A stretch of 39,423 nt of DNA from Bacillota bacterium (GTDB taxonomy: Bacteria; Bacillota; SHA-98; Ch115): NCBI GenBank assembly GCA_012842565.1, contig DUSO01000179.1, positions 1 to 39,423 of the forward strand. The letters are read 5' to 3'. Shown here piece after piece: positions 15,299-22,723 of the stretch. The translations under genes and the position numbers were made by a program. Within the stretch, counting starts at the first letter, position 1; every line of letters begins with the position of its first letter. Under the pieces are notes generated by a model. It made no database searches, was not told where the DNA came from, and saw only the letters and a list, made by a program, of their open reading frames with translations.

Positions 15299-16279
15299 CT
15301 AAAGGAGCTTGGAGAAGATCGCGATCAGGGTAGTACTGACCCCTACTATACTGGTAATGACACTTGCAATAACCCACCGGTGGATGCCCCGAAGCTCTTT
15401 TATGTCTTCCCTGAGCCTCTCGATGTCTGTCCGGGAGGCTTTCCTGAGCTCGTCGACGTCCGACCGGGATTCCTTGCTAAGGCCTTCAATGGCTACTCGC
15501 AAATCATTCCTGAGAACCTCTATATCCGCCTGGGATTCCTTCCTAAGACCCTCAATGGCTGCCTGAAAGTCATCCCTGAAACTCTCTATATCTGCCTCGG
15601 ATTCCTTCCTAAGACCCTCAATGGCTGCCTGAAAGTCATCCTTGAGGCTCCCTATGTCCGCCCGGGACTCCCTCCTAAGACCTTCGAGGCTTGCCTGGAA
15701 GTCATCCCTGAGACCCTCTATATCTGCCCGGGATTCCTTCTTAAGACCCTCAATGCCCGTCTGGAATTCTTTCCTGACACCTTCAATATCTACCCGGGAT
15801 TCCTTTCTGAGATCCTCAAGACCTGCGTGGAAATCCTCCCTAAACACCCCGATGTCCTTGCGAAGGCCTTCAATTCCCTTCTCAAGCCCACCGGTTATGC
15901 ATCTGAGAGCTCTTACTTCGATCTTAAGACCTTCGACATCGCCCTTGAGAGTCCTTACGTCATTTCTGAGTTCAACTATGCTGCCCCTTGGACCTTCGAA
16001 TTCATTTTTCAACCTGTCGGTATCAATCTGGAGGGCGCGTACATCCATGCGCAGGCTTGATATGTCATCCCTGACCTGGTCACGAAAGTCATTTAGAGCT
16101 ACACCTATGCTTTCGAGGCGCCCGTCGATCCGCCGGAAGTCTTCGCGTAGCCCCGAGATCTCATATTCAACCCGCCCTAAATACCTGGCCTGCCAGTCAG
16201 CTTGCTTGCCATCGGGATCCTCGCCCGCCGCCGCTATCTCCAGGCGAGTCTCTTGATCCTTTAGCTGAGCCATGACCAC
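15299..16279 (-). CDS. tail-anchored coiled-coil protein with 22-residue repeats
   Basis: A 326-residue protein without a recognisable enzyme domain. Residues about 35-300 are predicted coiled coil. From 149 to 280 there are six tandem 22-residue repeats of the form DFQAAIEGLRK + ESxADIESLRD, i.e. two 11-residue units each, as in hendecad (right-handed or straight) coiled coils. A single hydrophobic helix at 302-323 (WVIASVITSIVGVSTTLIAIF) ends the protein, so it is a C-terminal tail anchor with the long rod in the cytoplasm. The start is GTG 16279 (or ATG 16273) after GGAGGGG. A good promoter precedes it. The role is unknown; a spacer, scaffold or envelope-associated role is possible. Confidence 0.8.
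   Translation of the reverse strand: MVMAQLKDQETRLEIAAAGEDPDGKQADWQARYLGRVEYEISGLREDFRRIDGRLESIGVALNDFRDQVRDDISSLRMDVRALQIDTDRLKNEFEGPRGSIVELRNDVRTLKGDVEGLKIEVRALRCITGGLEKGIEGLRKDIGVFREDFHAGLEDLRKESRVDIEGVRKEFQTGIEGLKKESRADIEGLRDDFQASLEGLRRESRADIGSLKDDFQAAIEGLRKESEADIESFRDDFQAAIEGLRKESQADIEVLRNDLRVAIEGLSKESRSDVDELRKASRTDIERLREDIKELRGIHRWVIASVITSIVGVSTTLIAIFSKLL
15440..15835 (-). repeat. six tandem 66-bp coding repeats
   Basis: DNA counterpart of the 22-residue repeats in the coiled-coil gene. The central copies (15500-15700) are the most alike, with shared blocks such as CTTCCTAAGACCCTCAATGG on the + strand, which suggests recent expansion by slippage or recombination. The opposite strand is also open here, by chance of the repeats. 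Confidence 0.8.
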
Positions 16280-16338
16280 CCAAACCCCTCCGCCGGCGTA
16301 GCTTTACATTGCATTCAACCCCGAGTCCTGACGAGATA

Positions 16339-16367
16339 ATATTACCATATTTTTTCCATCATGTCAA
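16339..16367 (-). promoter_or_regulatory. promoter of the coiled-coil gene
   Basis: Read on the - strand: -35 TTGACA (16367-16362), 17-bp spacer, -10 TAATAT (16344-16339). The start would be near 16332, about 50 bases before the GTG. Confidence 0.65.
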
Positions 16368-16382
16368 CATCAACTGCCCCGG

Positions 16383-16420
16383 CGTCAGAAGTCAGGGCTC
16401 AAGACGGAATGCCTCTGACG
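16383..16420 (-). terminator. weak hairpin just past etfA
   Basis: CGTCAGA (16383-16389) and TCTGACG (16414-16420) form a 7-bp stem with a 24-nt loop right after the etfA stop. No U-run, so termination is uncertain. Confidence 0.3.
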
Positions 16421-16425
16421 GGACT

Positions 16426-17433
16426 CTACCTCCTTCCCTTCAGCTCCCGGATCAGCGCCGGGACGATCTGGCACACATCACCCACTATCCCGTACGTGGC
16501 GATGTCAAAAATAGGGGCGCCGGGGTCTTTGTTGATGGCCACGATTATATCCGATGAACTCATCCCCGCCGTATGCTGCACTGCGCCCGATATGCCACAG
16601 GCTATATAGAGCTTGGGGCTTACGATCTTGCCGCTCTGCCCGACTTGCCGGGACTCGGGAGCCCAGCCGGCGTCTACCACCGGGCGCGACACGGCCACAG
16701 CGCCTCCCAGGAGGTGGGCAAGCTCTTCCAGCATTTCTAGATTTTCCTTGCAGCCAATTCCTCTGCCGCCCGCGACGATGATCTTGGCATCCGTTATATC
16801 GACAGCCTGGTCCTGGTCTTCCTTGACCACTTCAACAACCCTCGCACCGGGGCTGGGGAGATCACAGACAACCGTCAATACTTCACCCAATCTCCCCGGG
16901 TCCGGGGTAAGCCGCTTCATGGCCCTGGGCCTGACTGTCGCCATTTGCGGACGTCGATCGGGACATGTCATGGTAGCCATGATGTTTTCTTCAAAGGCCG
17001 GGCGCGTCATCAATAGCAACCCTGACCCCTTATCAATGGAGAGGGTAGTGCAATTTGCGATAAGCCCGGTGCCCAGTTTCGCAGCAACCCGGGGCGCCAG
17101 AGAAAGCCCAAAGGTTGTGGCGCCGAAAAGAAGGACGTCAGGACGGTACTGGTTGGCCAATTCGTAGATGGCTTGAGCATGAGGTTCCTCCTGGCGGAGA
17201 ACTAGCTCACGGCTCTGGACTACGTATACCAGGTCCGCACCACTGGCAATCAGGTCGCGAACAACAGCCTCTTTGGTGGAGGCCTCCCCCGCCTGGTCAG
17301 CTCCCCACGGGAGGATAGCTGCTAGCTTGCCACCCAAATCGTCAGCGAGCGGGCGCCCACCCCCAAGTAATTCGTATACCACGTCCAGGGGACGGCCCTC
17401 GCTTACCTCTGCAAAAATCCATACATCACCCAT
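16426..17433 (-). CDS. etfA: electron transfer flavoprotein alpha subunit
   Basis: A 335-residue EtfA. The FAD-binding C-terminal domain is clear: GGRGIGCKENLEMLEELA, SRPVVDAGW, RQVGQSGKIVSPKLYIACGISGAVQH, then AINKDPGAPIFDIATYGIVGD. The N-terminal domain is less conserved and has no extra ferredoxin part. With EtfB it accepts electrons from the acyl-CoA dehydrogenase of the same cluster, or bifurcates electrons as in clostridial Bcd-Etf complexes; which of the two cannot be settled here. No good ribosome site precedes ATG 17433, which is unusual for this genome, and 234 bases separate it from etfB. Confidence 0.94.
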   Translation of the reverse strand: MGDVWIFAEVSEGRPLDVVYELLGGGRPLADDLGGKLAAILPWGADQAGEASTKEAVVRDLIASGADLVYVVQSRELVLRQEEPHAQAIYELANQYRPDVLLFGATTFGLSLAPRVAAKLGTGLIANCTTLSIDKGSGLLLMTRPAFEENIMATMTCPDRRPQMATVRPRAMKRLTPDPGRLGEVLTVVCDLPSPGARVVEVVKEDQDQAVDITDAKIIVAGGRGIGCKENLEMLEELAHLLGGAVAVSRPVVDAGWAPESRQVGQSGKIVSPKLYIACGISGAVQHTAGMSSSDIIVAINKDPGAPIFDIATYGIVGDVCQIVPALIRELKGRR

Positions 17434-17667
17434 GATGTCGCCGCGACGGCCGCTGTTCGATCCAAAGCCCTAAAAGCCCGGGAAGTCGCGGCTTCTCTCC
17501 TTATACGCATGCATCGTTGGCACCCTCATGGCCCCACCAAAATCGCGTCGTGCGTTTTTATCCTTCGATGGCGTCGCAGACGGAGGCGGGCATGCGGGAC
17601 TTGAAAATACATCATACGCTTTTGTGCTTCGATGATGCAAGGTACGTACCCCCGCATGAGAGGCTAC
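17434..17667 (-). other. unusual gap between etfB and etfA
   Basis: Usually etfB and etfA are adjacent. Here 234 bases intervene with no credible gene. Two imperfect copies of a ~21-bp element ending in CTTCGATG (+ strand, about 17549-17569 and 17615-17635) are present; the second is framed by CATCAT / ATGATG. An AAGGAGAG lies about 65 bases before etfA, too far to serve its start. Confidence 0.4.
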
Positions 17668-18480
17668 CTACATTGCCGTCATCAATCGATCGACCAGCAG
17701 CCTAGCGACCGCCTCTGGTGACCCTGTCAGCATCTCGGCCCGCCGCTGGCGCTCCGGGCTGAACACCCGGATCACCCTGGTGGGCGAGCCCGCAAGGCCT
17801 ACCTGTTGTGCCTCTACCCCGAGCTCTTGTGCCCCCCACACCGGGATACCTGCTTTCCGCGCACGCATCAGCCCTCGAAGTGAAGGGACGCGGGGCTGGT
17901 TTATGCCCTTCTCCACGGTCAGGAGCACGGGGAGACATGATTCTATAACATCATAGCCCCCATCGGCTATCCTTTCCACCCTTATAGACTCCCGGGTCAA
18001 AGACTCAACTTTGCGTACCCTCACCAGGTGTGGAATTCCAAGCATCTCAGCCAGTTCGGGCCCCACCTGCGCCGTATCGCCGTCAGTGGATTGCCTGCCG
18101 CAAATGACAATGTCTACCTTCGCCCCCGTCGAATCTTCAATTCGCCGGATGCCCCTGGAGAGGGTATATGCGGTGGCTAAAGTATCCGCCCCGGCAAATG
18201 CCCGGTCGCTCAATAGCACCGCATCGTCAGCTCCCATTGCGATCGCTTCCTCGAGTGCTGAACGCGCTTGAGGCGGCCCCATTGTGATTACAGATACCCT
18301 GCCCTTTTGCCCGGAAGACGACATCCGCTCACGCAACCTGAGAGCTTCTTCGATTGCGAACAGGTCGAAGGGGTTTACCACAACGGGAATGCCCTCGCGG
18401 ATGAGCGTGTTGGTCTTGCGGTCCACCTTGACGGCGGAGGGATCAGCCGGCACTTGCTTTATGCAGACTAGAACATGCAC
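17668..18480 (-). CDS. etfB: electron transfer flavoprotein beta subunit
   Basis: A 270-residue EtfB with VLVCIKQVPAD at the start, the VVNPFDLFAIEEALRL motif and the ETF-beta signature region CGRQSTDGDTAQVGPELAEMLGIPHL. It binds AMP, or a second FAD in bifurcating forms. The start is GTG 18480 with GGAGG 10 bases upstream. It lies 17 bases after the acyl-CoA dehydrogenase stop, so the two are co-transcribed, and dehydrogenase-to-ETF electron transfer is the natural reading. Confidence 0.94.
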   Translation of the reverse strand: MHVLVCIKQVPADPSAVKVDRKTNTLIREGIPVVVNPFDLFAIEEALRLRERMSSSGQKGRVSVITMGPPQARSALEEAIAMGADDAVLLSDRAFAGADTLATAYTLSRGIRRIEDSTGAKVDIVICGRQSTDGDTAQVGPELAEMLGIPHLVRVRKVESLTRESIRVERIADGGYDVIESCLPVLLTVEKGINQPRVPSLRGLMRARKAGIPVWGAQELGVEAQQVGLAGSPTRVIRVFSPERQRRAEMLTGSPEAVARLLVDRLMTAM

Positions 18481-18497
18481 CGATTCAGGGCCTCCAG

Positions 18498-19685
18498 TTA
18501 GCTATTTGTAATCCCCTTAGCCTGGCCCGCCTTTCGCCGCGCAGCCTCTCTCAAGACCTGGGGACCGATAATCGAACGTTGTATCTGGTTGGTGCCTTCA
18601 TATATCTGGGTTACCTTTGCATCCCGCATGAGCTTTTCAACGGGGTAATCACGCATGTAGCCGTAACCCCCGAAAATCTGCACTGCATCCACAGTGACCT
18701 TCATGGCCACATCTGAGGCAAATACCTTGGCCATGGCGGATTCCTTCGAAAAATCCCTGGCGCCCGCGTCTATCATCCTGGCGACAGAATACGTCAGGGC
18801 CCTTGCAGCCTCTATCTGAGTCGCCATGTCAGCGATCATGTGCTCTATGGCCTGGAATTCGCCTACGGGCTTGCCGAACTGGACCCGTTCCATGGCATAT
18901 GCCGCCGCAAGGTCCAGAGCGGCCTGGGCTATTCCGACAGCCTGAGCCGCAACCCCGGGCCGCGTCCGGTCCAGGGTGCGCATGGCGACTATGAACCCCT
19001 TCCCTTCCCGGTCGAGCAAGTTTTCCCGGGGTATCCGGCAGTCCCTGAAGGCCAGTTCGCGGGTAGAGGACGAGCGTATGCCGAGCTTCTTTTCCTTCTT
19101 GCCGAATTCAAAGCCGGGCGTACCCTTCTCTACTATGAATGCGGTTATGCCCCGAACCCCTTTATCCCGGTCAACCGTAGCAAATACCGTGTATACCTCG
19201 GCCTCGCCGCCGTTGGTTATCCATTGCTTGGTTCCGTTTAGTATGTAAGAATCGCCGTCCCTGACAGCCGTCGTCCTTATATTGCCGGCATCCGACCCGG
19301 CATCCGGCTCCGTCAGGGCAAATGCGGCAAGACGCTTCCCCGAAGCGATGTCGGGGAGGTACTTTTGCTTCTGCTCCTCTGTGCCGAAGAGCAATATCGG
19401 AAACGCCCCGAGGGCACTTGCAGCATACGATGTGGCGACACCGGCGCAAGCTCTGGAGAGCTCCTCCATGACCAGGCACTGCTCGAAGACGCCCCCACCC
19501 AGACCACCGTATTCCTCAGGAATCCACACCCCGAAAAGGTCGGACTCGCCCAGCACTCTCATGATTTCCCACGGAAATTCTTCGGCTTCATCAAGCCTGG
19601 CAGCCTCGGGCAGGATTCTCTCCCGCGCAATCCTGGATGCCAGGTCCTTGATCATCCTCTGTTCTTCAGTGAGGGAATAATCCAC
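18498..19685 (-). CDS. acyl-CoA dehydrogenase (short/medium-chain, Bcd-like)
   Basis: A 395-residue flavoprotein of the acyl-CoA dehydrogenase family that oxidises acyl-CoA to trans-2-enoyl-CoA, or reduces it in the bifurcating direction. Signatures: AFALTEPDAGSD (121-132), WITNGGEA, QFGKPVGEFQAIEHMIADM, QIFGGYGYMRDYPVEKLMRDAK and IYEGTNQIQR with catalytic base Glu363. The frame is open to 19739, but AAGGGGGA before GTG 19685 gives the normal VDYSLTEEQ start. The tail after QRSIIG is normal in length. A promoter and candidate operator lie at 19714-19759. It could be butyryl-CoA dehydrogenase or a branched-chain enzyme. Confidence 0.93.
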   Translation of the reverse strand: MDYSLTEEQRMIKDLASRIARERILPEAARLDEAEEFPWEIMRVLGESDLFGVWIPEEYGGLGGGVFEQCLVMEELSRACAGVATSYAASALGAFPILLFGTEEQKQKYLPDIASGKRLAAFALTEPDAGSDAGNIRTTAVRDGDSYILNGTKQWITNGGEAEVYTVFATVDRDKGVRGITAFIVEKGTPGFEFGKKEKKLGIRSSSTRELAFRDCRIPRENLLDREGKGFIVAMRTLDRTRPGVAAQAVGIAQAALDLAAAYAMERVQFGKPVGEFQAIEHMIADMATQIEAARALTYSVARMIDAGARDFSKESAMAKVFASDVAMKVTVDAVQIFGGYGYMRDYPVEKLMRDAKVTQIYEGTNQIQRSIIGPQVLREAARRKAGQAKGITNS

Positions 19686-19713
19686 CCGCGGTCCCCCTTT
19701 GTTATTGGATGCA

Positions 19714-19737
19714 GGTACAATGCAGTATGAGTGTACC
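19714..19737. promoter_or_regulatory. inverted repeat at the acyl-CoA dehydrogenase promoter
   Basis: GGTACA (19714-19719), 12 bases, TGTACC (19732-19737): a perfect 6-bp dyad covering the -10 box. A repressor of the TetR/FadR kind could bind here; none is encoded next to it. Confidence 0.5.
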
Positions 19738-19759
19738 ATCCGGGAGCCTTGTATGTCAA
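19730..19759 (-). promoter_or_regulatory. promoter of the acyl-CoA dehydrogenase-etfBA operon
   Basis: On the - strand: -35 TTGACA (19759-19754), 18-bp spacer, -10 TACACT (19735-19730), with the start about 38 bases before GTG 19685. Confidence 0.55.
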
Positions 19760-19979
19760 CATGGAGTGGCGCAGCATGAGCGTTTGTTCACAACACTCGA
19801 CCTTCCGTGGAATCTGTATTCACCAGCCGTGATGAACTCCCGTTTCCCCATGGTGATGCTCTCCCGCCCCCGGGTTTTCCCAGCCTACCTATACTTACCA
19901 TCCAAGCATTGACAGAAAATACAATCTACTAAGGGTTGAGGGATACTGCATCCATCTACTGTCTAGCTGGCATGGGTGA

Positions 19980-20870
19980 TTAGTATTTCTTCTTTTTCAC
20001 AGTCTCGCCGGTGCGCTCTATGAACTCCACCGCCTGGTCATATCGCCTGAGTGAGAGTCCCACGAACAGCGCATCTATCACGCAAAGCTGTGCCATCATG
20101 GACGGCATCCCGCCACTCCCGAAGGGGGTCTCTTCGGCCGCCGTGAGTAAGAGTATATCTGCAAGCTTCGCTACAGGAGATCGGCTGTGGTTGGTGATGC
20201 AGATGATTTTGGCACCCTGGGCCTTGGCCATCTCAAGGGTATCCACGATGTCCTTTGTGCTCCCCGAATGAGAAATTCCTACCACGACATCATCCTGGGT
20301 CAGCAGTGCCGTGGAGACAGCCTGCATGTGAGCCTCGGTATATACTTGTGAGGAAATGCCGATACGAAGCAGTTTGTAGTAGAGGTCCTGGGCAGTCAGC
20401 CCGGAGACGCCGATCCCGTAGATGTTAATCTGCCTGCTATTCAGGATTGCATCTATTGCCTTCGCCAGGGCTTCAATATCCAGAATCCCCAGGGTATCGC
20501 CGATGGCCTGCATGTTTGCCTGAAAAGCCTTTCTAACGGCCGTACCCAGATCATCCGCGGGGTTTATGTCCTCATGGATATGCTTGCTCGGTGCCACCAA
20601 TTCCCGTGCCAATGCTATTTTGAGTTCCTGATAGCCGCTATAGCCCAGGAGGCGGCAGAAACGAATAATCGTGGCGTCGCTCGTCTCAGTAACCGCCGCA
20701 AGATCAGTAATTGACTGGTAAATCACCCGCTGCCCATTTGCCATGACGTAGTCGGCGACCTTTTTCTCCGCGGGTCGGAGGGAAAGGTATATCTTTTTTA
20801 GCCTGGAAAGGCAGCTGGCTACAGAAAAACCCTCATCTATGAGGTATTCTTTAGTGCGAGTAGCGCTCAA
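19980..20870 (-). CDS. MurR/RpiR-family transcriptional regulator
   Basis: A 296-residue regulator with an N-terminal helix-turn-helix of the RpiR type (residues about 20-95; TETSDATIIRFCRLLGYSGYQELKIAL) and a C-terminal SIS sugar-phosphate-binding domain (about 135-265; NIYGIGVSGLTAQDLYYKL, VVGISHSGSTKDIVD, KIICITNHSRSP). RpiR proteins respond to sugar phosphates and usually control neighbouring sugar or amino-sugar genes. The start is TTG 20870 with AGGTGA upstream. It follows the UPF0309 SIS gene by 40 bases, so that gene is its probable partner and target. No sugar transporter is nearby. Confidence 0.92.
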   Translation of the reverse strand: MSATRTKEYLIDEGFSVASCLSRLKKIYLSLRPAEKKVADYVMANGQRVIYQSITDLAAVTETSDATIIRFCRLLGYSGYQELKIALARELVAPSKHIHEDINPADDLGTAVRKAFQANMQAIGDTLGILDIEALAKAIDAILNSRQINIYGIGVSGLTAQDLYYKLLRIGISSQVYTEAHMQAVSTALLTQDDVVVGISHSGSTKDIVDTLEMAKAQGAKIICITNHSRSPVAKLADILLLTAAEETPFGSGGMPSMMAQLCVIDALFVGLSLRRYDQAVEFIERTGETVKKKKY

Positions 20871-20910
20871 ATGATATCACCTGCCAGCAGAGGCCGCCCG
20901 GTCATGCTGG

Positions 20911-21645
20911 TCATACTGGACGAACCCTGGAGATATATCGAGCCAGCAATGCGCGATTGTATTCGTCCGAATCGTCCAGGTTGCTGCTTATCAGCACGGG
21001 CGGGTCAACACCCCGCTCAATGAGGTTCTCCGCCACCTGGCACATAATCGCGTCTATGATCGCTGCCCCTATTACGGTCGACGTAGGGCCTACACGACCG
21101 GGAAGGCCCGGCAATTCGATTGCGGCATCTCCCGAAACCCCGCAGTTGTCTATAACAAGGTCGACCACGTCGCATAGCTTCGTCCGGCCGTCAAGTCGTG
21201 AGGACACGCTCTTTGAATGGGCAAGGGAAGTAATCCCGATAACCTTAAGACCATGCTGCTTCGCCTCGATAGCCATCTCGATGGGAACAGCGTTACGCCC
21301 GGAATTCGATATAACAACCAGGATGTCTTTTGAAGATATGTTTATAGTTTGAAACAGCGCTTTGGCATAGCCAGGCAATCGCTCGAGTAGGGTTCCTTTT
21401 ATTGTGCTTTCGTGGATCATCAGTCCGGGGTCCAGAATCGCATTCACGCATGCCAGGGTTCCGGCCCTCATGTAGGGCTCCTCAGCCAAAATATGGGAAT
21501 GTCCCGAACCGAAGAAGTGCACTATTCCGCCTTCTACGATAGCATCGGAAATCCACCCGGCTGCTTGCTCTATTGCCGCCCCTTGAGTTTCCTCAACCTT
21601 CTTGAGCAGTTCATGAACCGTTGCAAGATAGCGCCTCCAGGACAC
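20911..21645 (-). CDS. UPF0309-family SIS-domain protein
   Basis: A 244-residue SIS protein of the UPF0309 (PRK02947-like) family. Marks: [14 protein letters not shown] at the start, [41 protein letters not shown] and [10 protein letters not shown]. Such proteins bind phosphosugars and are probable isomerases or amino-sugar deaminases; the substrate is unknown. The frame is open to 21789, but GGGGGA 6 bases before GTG 21645 gives the normal family start. The upstream 48 codons are basic and repetitive and look non-coding. It forms an operon with the RpiR regulator. Confidence 0.88.
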   Translation of the reverse strand: MSWRRYLATVHELLKKVEETQGAAIEQAAGWISDAIVEGGIVHFFGSGHSHILAEEPYMRAGTLACVNAILDPGLMIHESTIKGTLLERLPGYAKALFQTINISSKDILVVISNSGRNAVPIEMAIEAKQHGLKVIGITSLAHSKSVSSRLDGRTKLCDVVDLVIDNCGVSGDAAIELPGLPGRVGPTSTVIGAAIIDAIMCQVAENLIERGVDPPVLISSNLDDSDEYNRALLARYISRVRPV

Positions 21646-21891
21646 GAGGAATCCCCCTTGACGAAGTTCAGGTTCTTGCGCTAGCTGGCAGTTGGTTAGC
21701 TGATTCGTCGATCGGCCTGCCACGCAACGGCGGCCGGTGCGCCGATGGCGACTAGTACGCCGGTTCCGTGCCTTATAATTCTCCGCCAAAGTGTGAATTC
21801 CTTCAAAGGCGCATGTGTCTCTTGGAAGTTTTCCTTCATGCTAAAAGATTGTTCCCGGGGGAGTTATAGATGGCAAGTATGAAGTGAAATA

Positions 21892-22668
21892 TTAGTTTCT
21901 CCCTGCGTACAGGACCCCGTAGGGCCTGGTCGACGCCGGGCATAGCTTTACAAAGGGCGCCGAGAGAATCGCGCCCGCATCCATGTCGAAATATGCTGCA
22001 AACTCGGCGACCCGGGCCTTAACGGTCTCCCAATCCGGTTCGCTAAGCTCCTGGATGATGACGCCCTTCCCCAGTTTCGACGGGTCAATAGCTCCACGGA
22101 TGTATATCCTGCCTCCATGCATTCCAGTCCCCATGAAAGCGCAGGAATGGCGAACCCCGGGCGGGAGGGTGAGCCCGAGTAGAACAACCTCGCCTCCGGC
22201 CATGTACTCAGCAAAGAAATCGCGTGCTGTCCCGCCAATGACTACCGTTGGGCGCATGTCTCGGTATTCTTTCATATGGATCGCCGAGCGACACCCTGCG
22301 TCGCCCTTGACAAAGATCTTGCCGCCCCGCATCGCCATGCCTAGCAAGTCACCTGCATTGCCATGCACGACTATCTTTCCAGAATTCATGGTATTGCCCA
22401 ACCCGTCCTGCGCATTTCCGAAAACCTCAATGGACGGACCATCCATGAATGCCCCGAGATCATTCCCGGGAGTGCCGAAAATCTTTATACTTACCCTTTC
22501 CACGAGACCGGTCCCGATATACCGCTGGCCGGTTACCCCGCGCAGCACAAATTCCCGGGCGCCCTTTGCCACACCCTCCCTCAACATCTTATTGAGGTCA
22601 CGGTAATAAACGCCTGACGTATCAATAGAAAGTACCCTGTCGGAGAGCGCACTGTCCTCTCTCAACAT
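21892..22668 (-). CDS. glutamate synthase GXGXG-domain subunit
   Basis: A 258-residue stand-alone GXGXG (beta-helix) domain, matching the C-terminal part of the glutamate synthase large chain. Repeated Gly-rich coils are visible: DLGAFMDGPSIEVFGNAQDG, NTMNSGKIVVHGNAGD and MAMRGGKIFVKGDAGCRS. In GltB this domain is structural and helps place the ammonia channel. A single-gene form is known from archaeal-type split glutamate synthases and from N-methylglutamate synthase (MgsB) and GlxC. It starts at ATG 22668 after GGGGGAT. It is the last gene of the operon, 55 bases after the FMN subunit. Confidence 0.92.
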   Translation of the reverse strand: MLREDSALSDRVLSIDTSGVYYRDLNKMLREGVAKGAREFVLRGVTGQRYIGTGLVERVSIKIFGTPGNDLGAFMDGPSIEVFGNAQDGLGNTMNSGKIVVHGNAGDLLGMAMRGGKIFVKGDAGCRSAIHMKEYRDMRPTVVIGGTARDFFAEYMAGGEVVLLGLTLPPGVRHSCAFMGTGMHGGRIYIRGAIDPSKLGKGVIIQELSEPDWETVKARVAEFAAYFDMDAGAILSAPFVKLCPASTRPYGVLYAGRN

Positions 22669-22723
22669 AAATCATCCCCCACATTATGCCTCGTCATCCT
22701 GGCGGCCACTATACTGCCCTGGC

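Noticed and set aside
15440-15835. Regular repeats that could suggest a CRISPR array
   Set aside because: The 66-bp units are contiguous without unique spacers and code for 22-residue protein repeats.
15380-16060. Long + strand open frame (226 codons) opposite the coiled-coil gene
   Set aside because: It is open because of the repeated composition of the - strand gene and has no ribosome site or protein family pattern.
17434-17667. 20-codon reading frame on the - strand in the etfB-etfA gap
   Set aside because: Its ATG lacks proper ribosome-site spacing and it has no sign of selection; too short to support.
21646-21789. In-frame 48-codon extension upstream of the UPF0309 gene
   Set aside because: Basic, repetitive translation without family similarity; a good ribosome site lies directly before GTG 21645.
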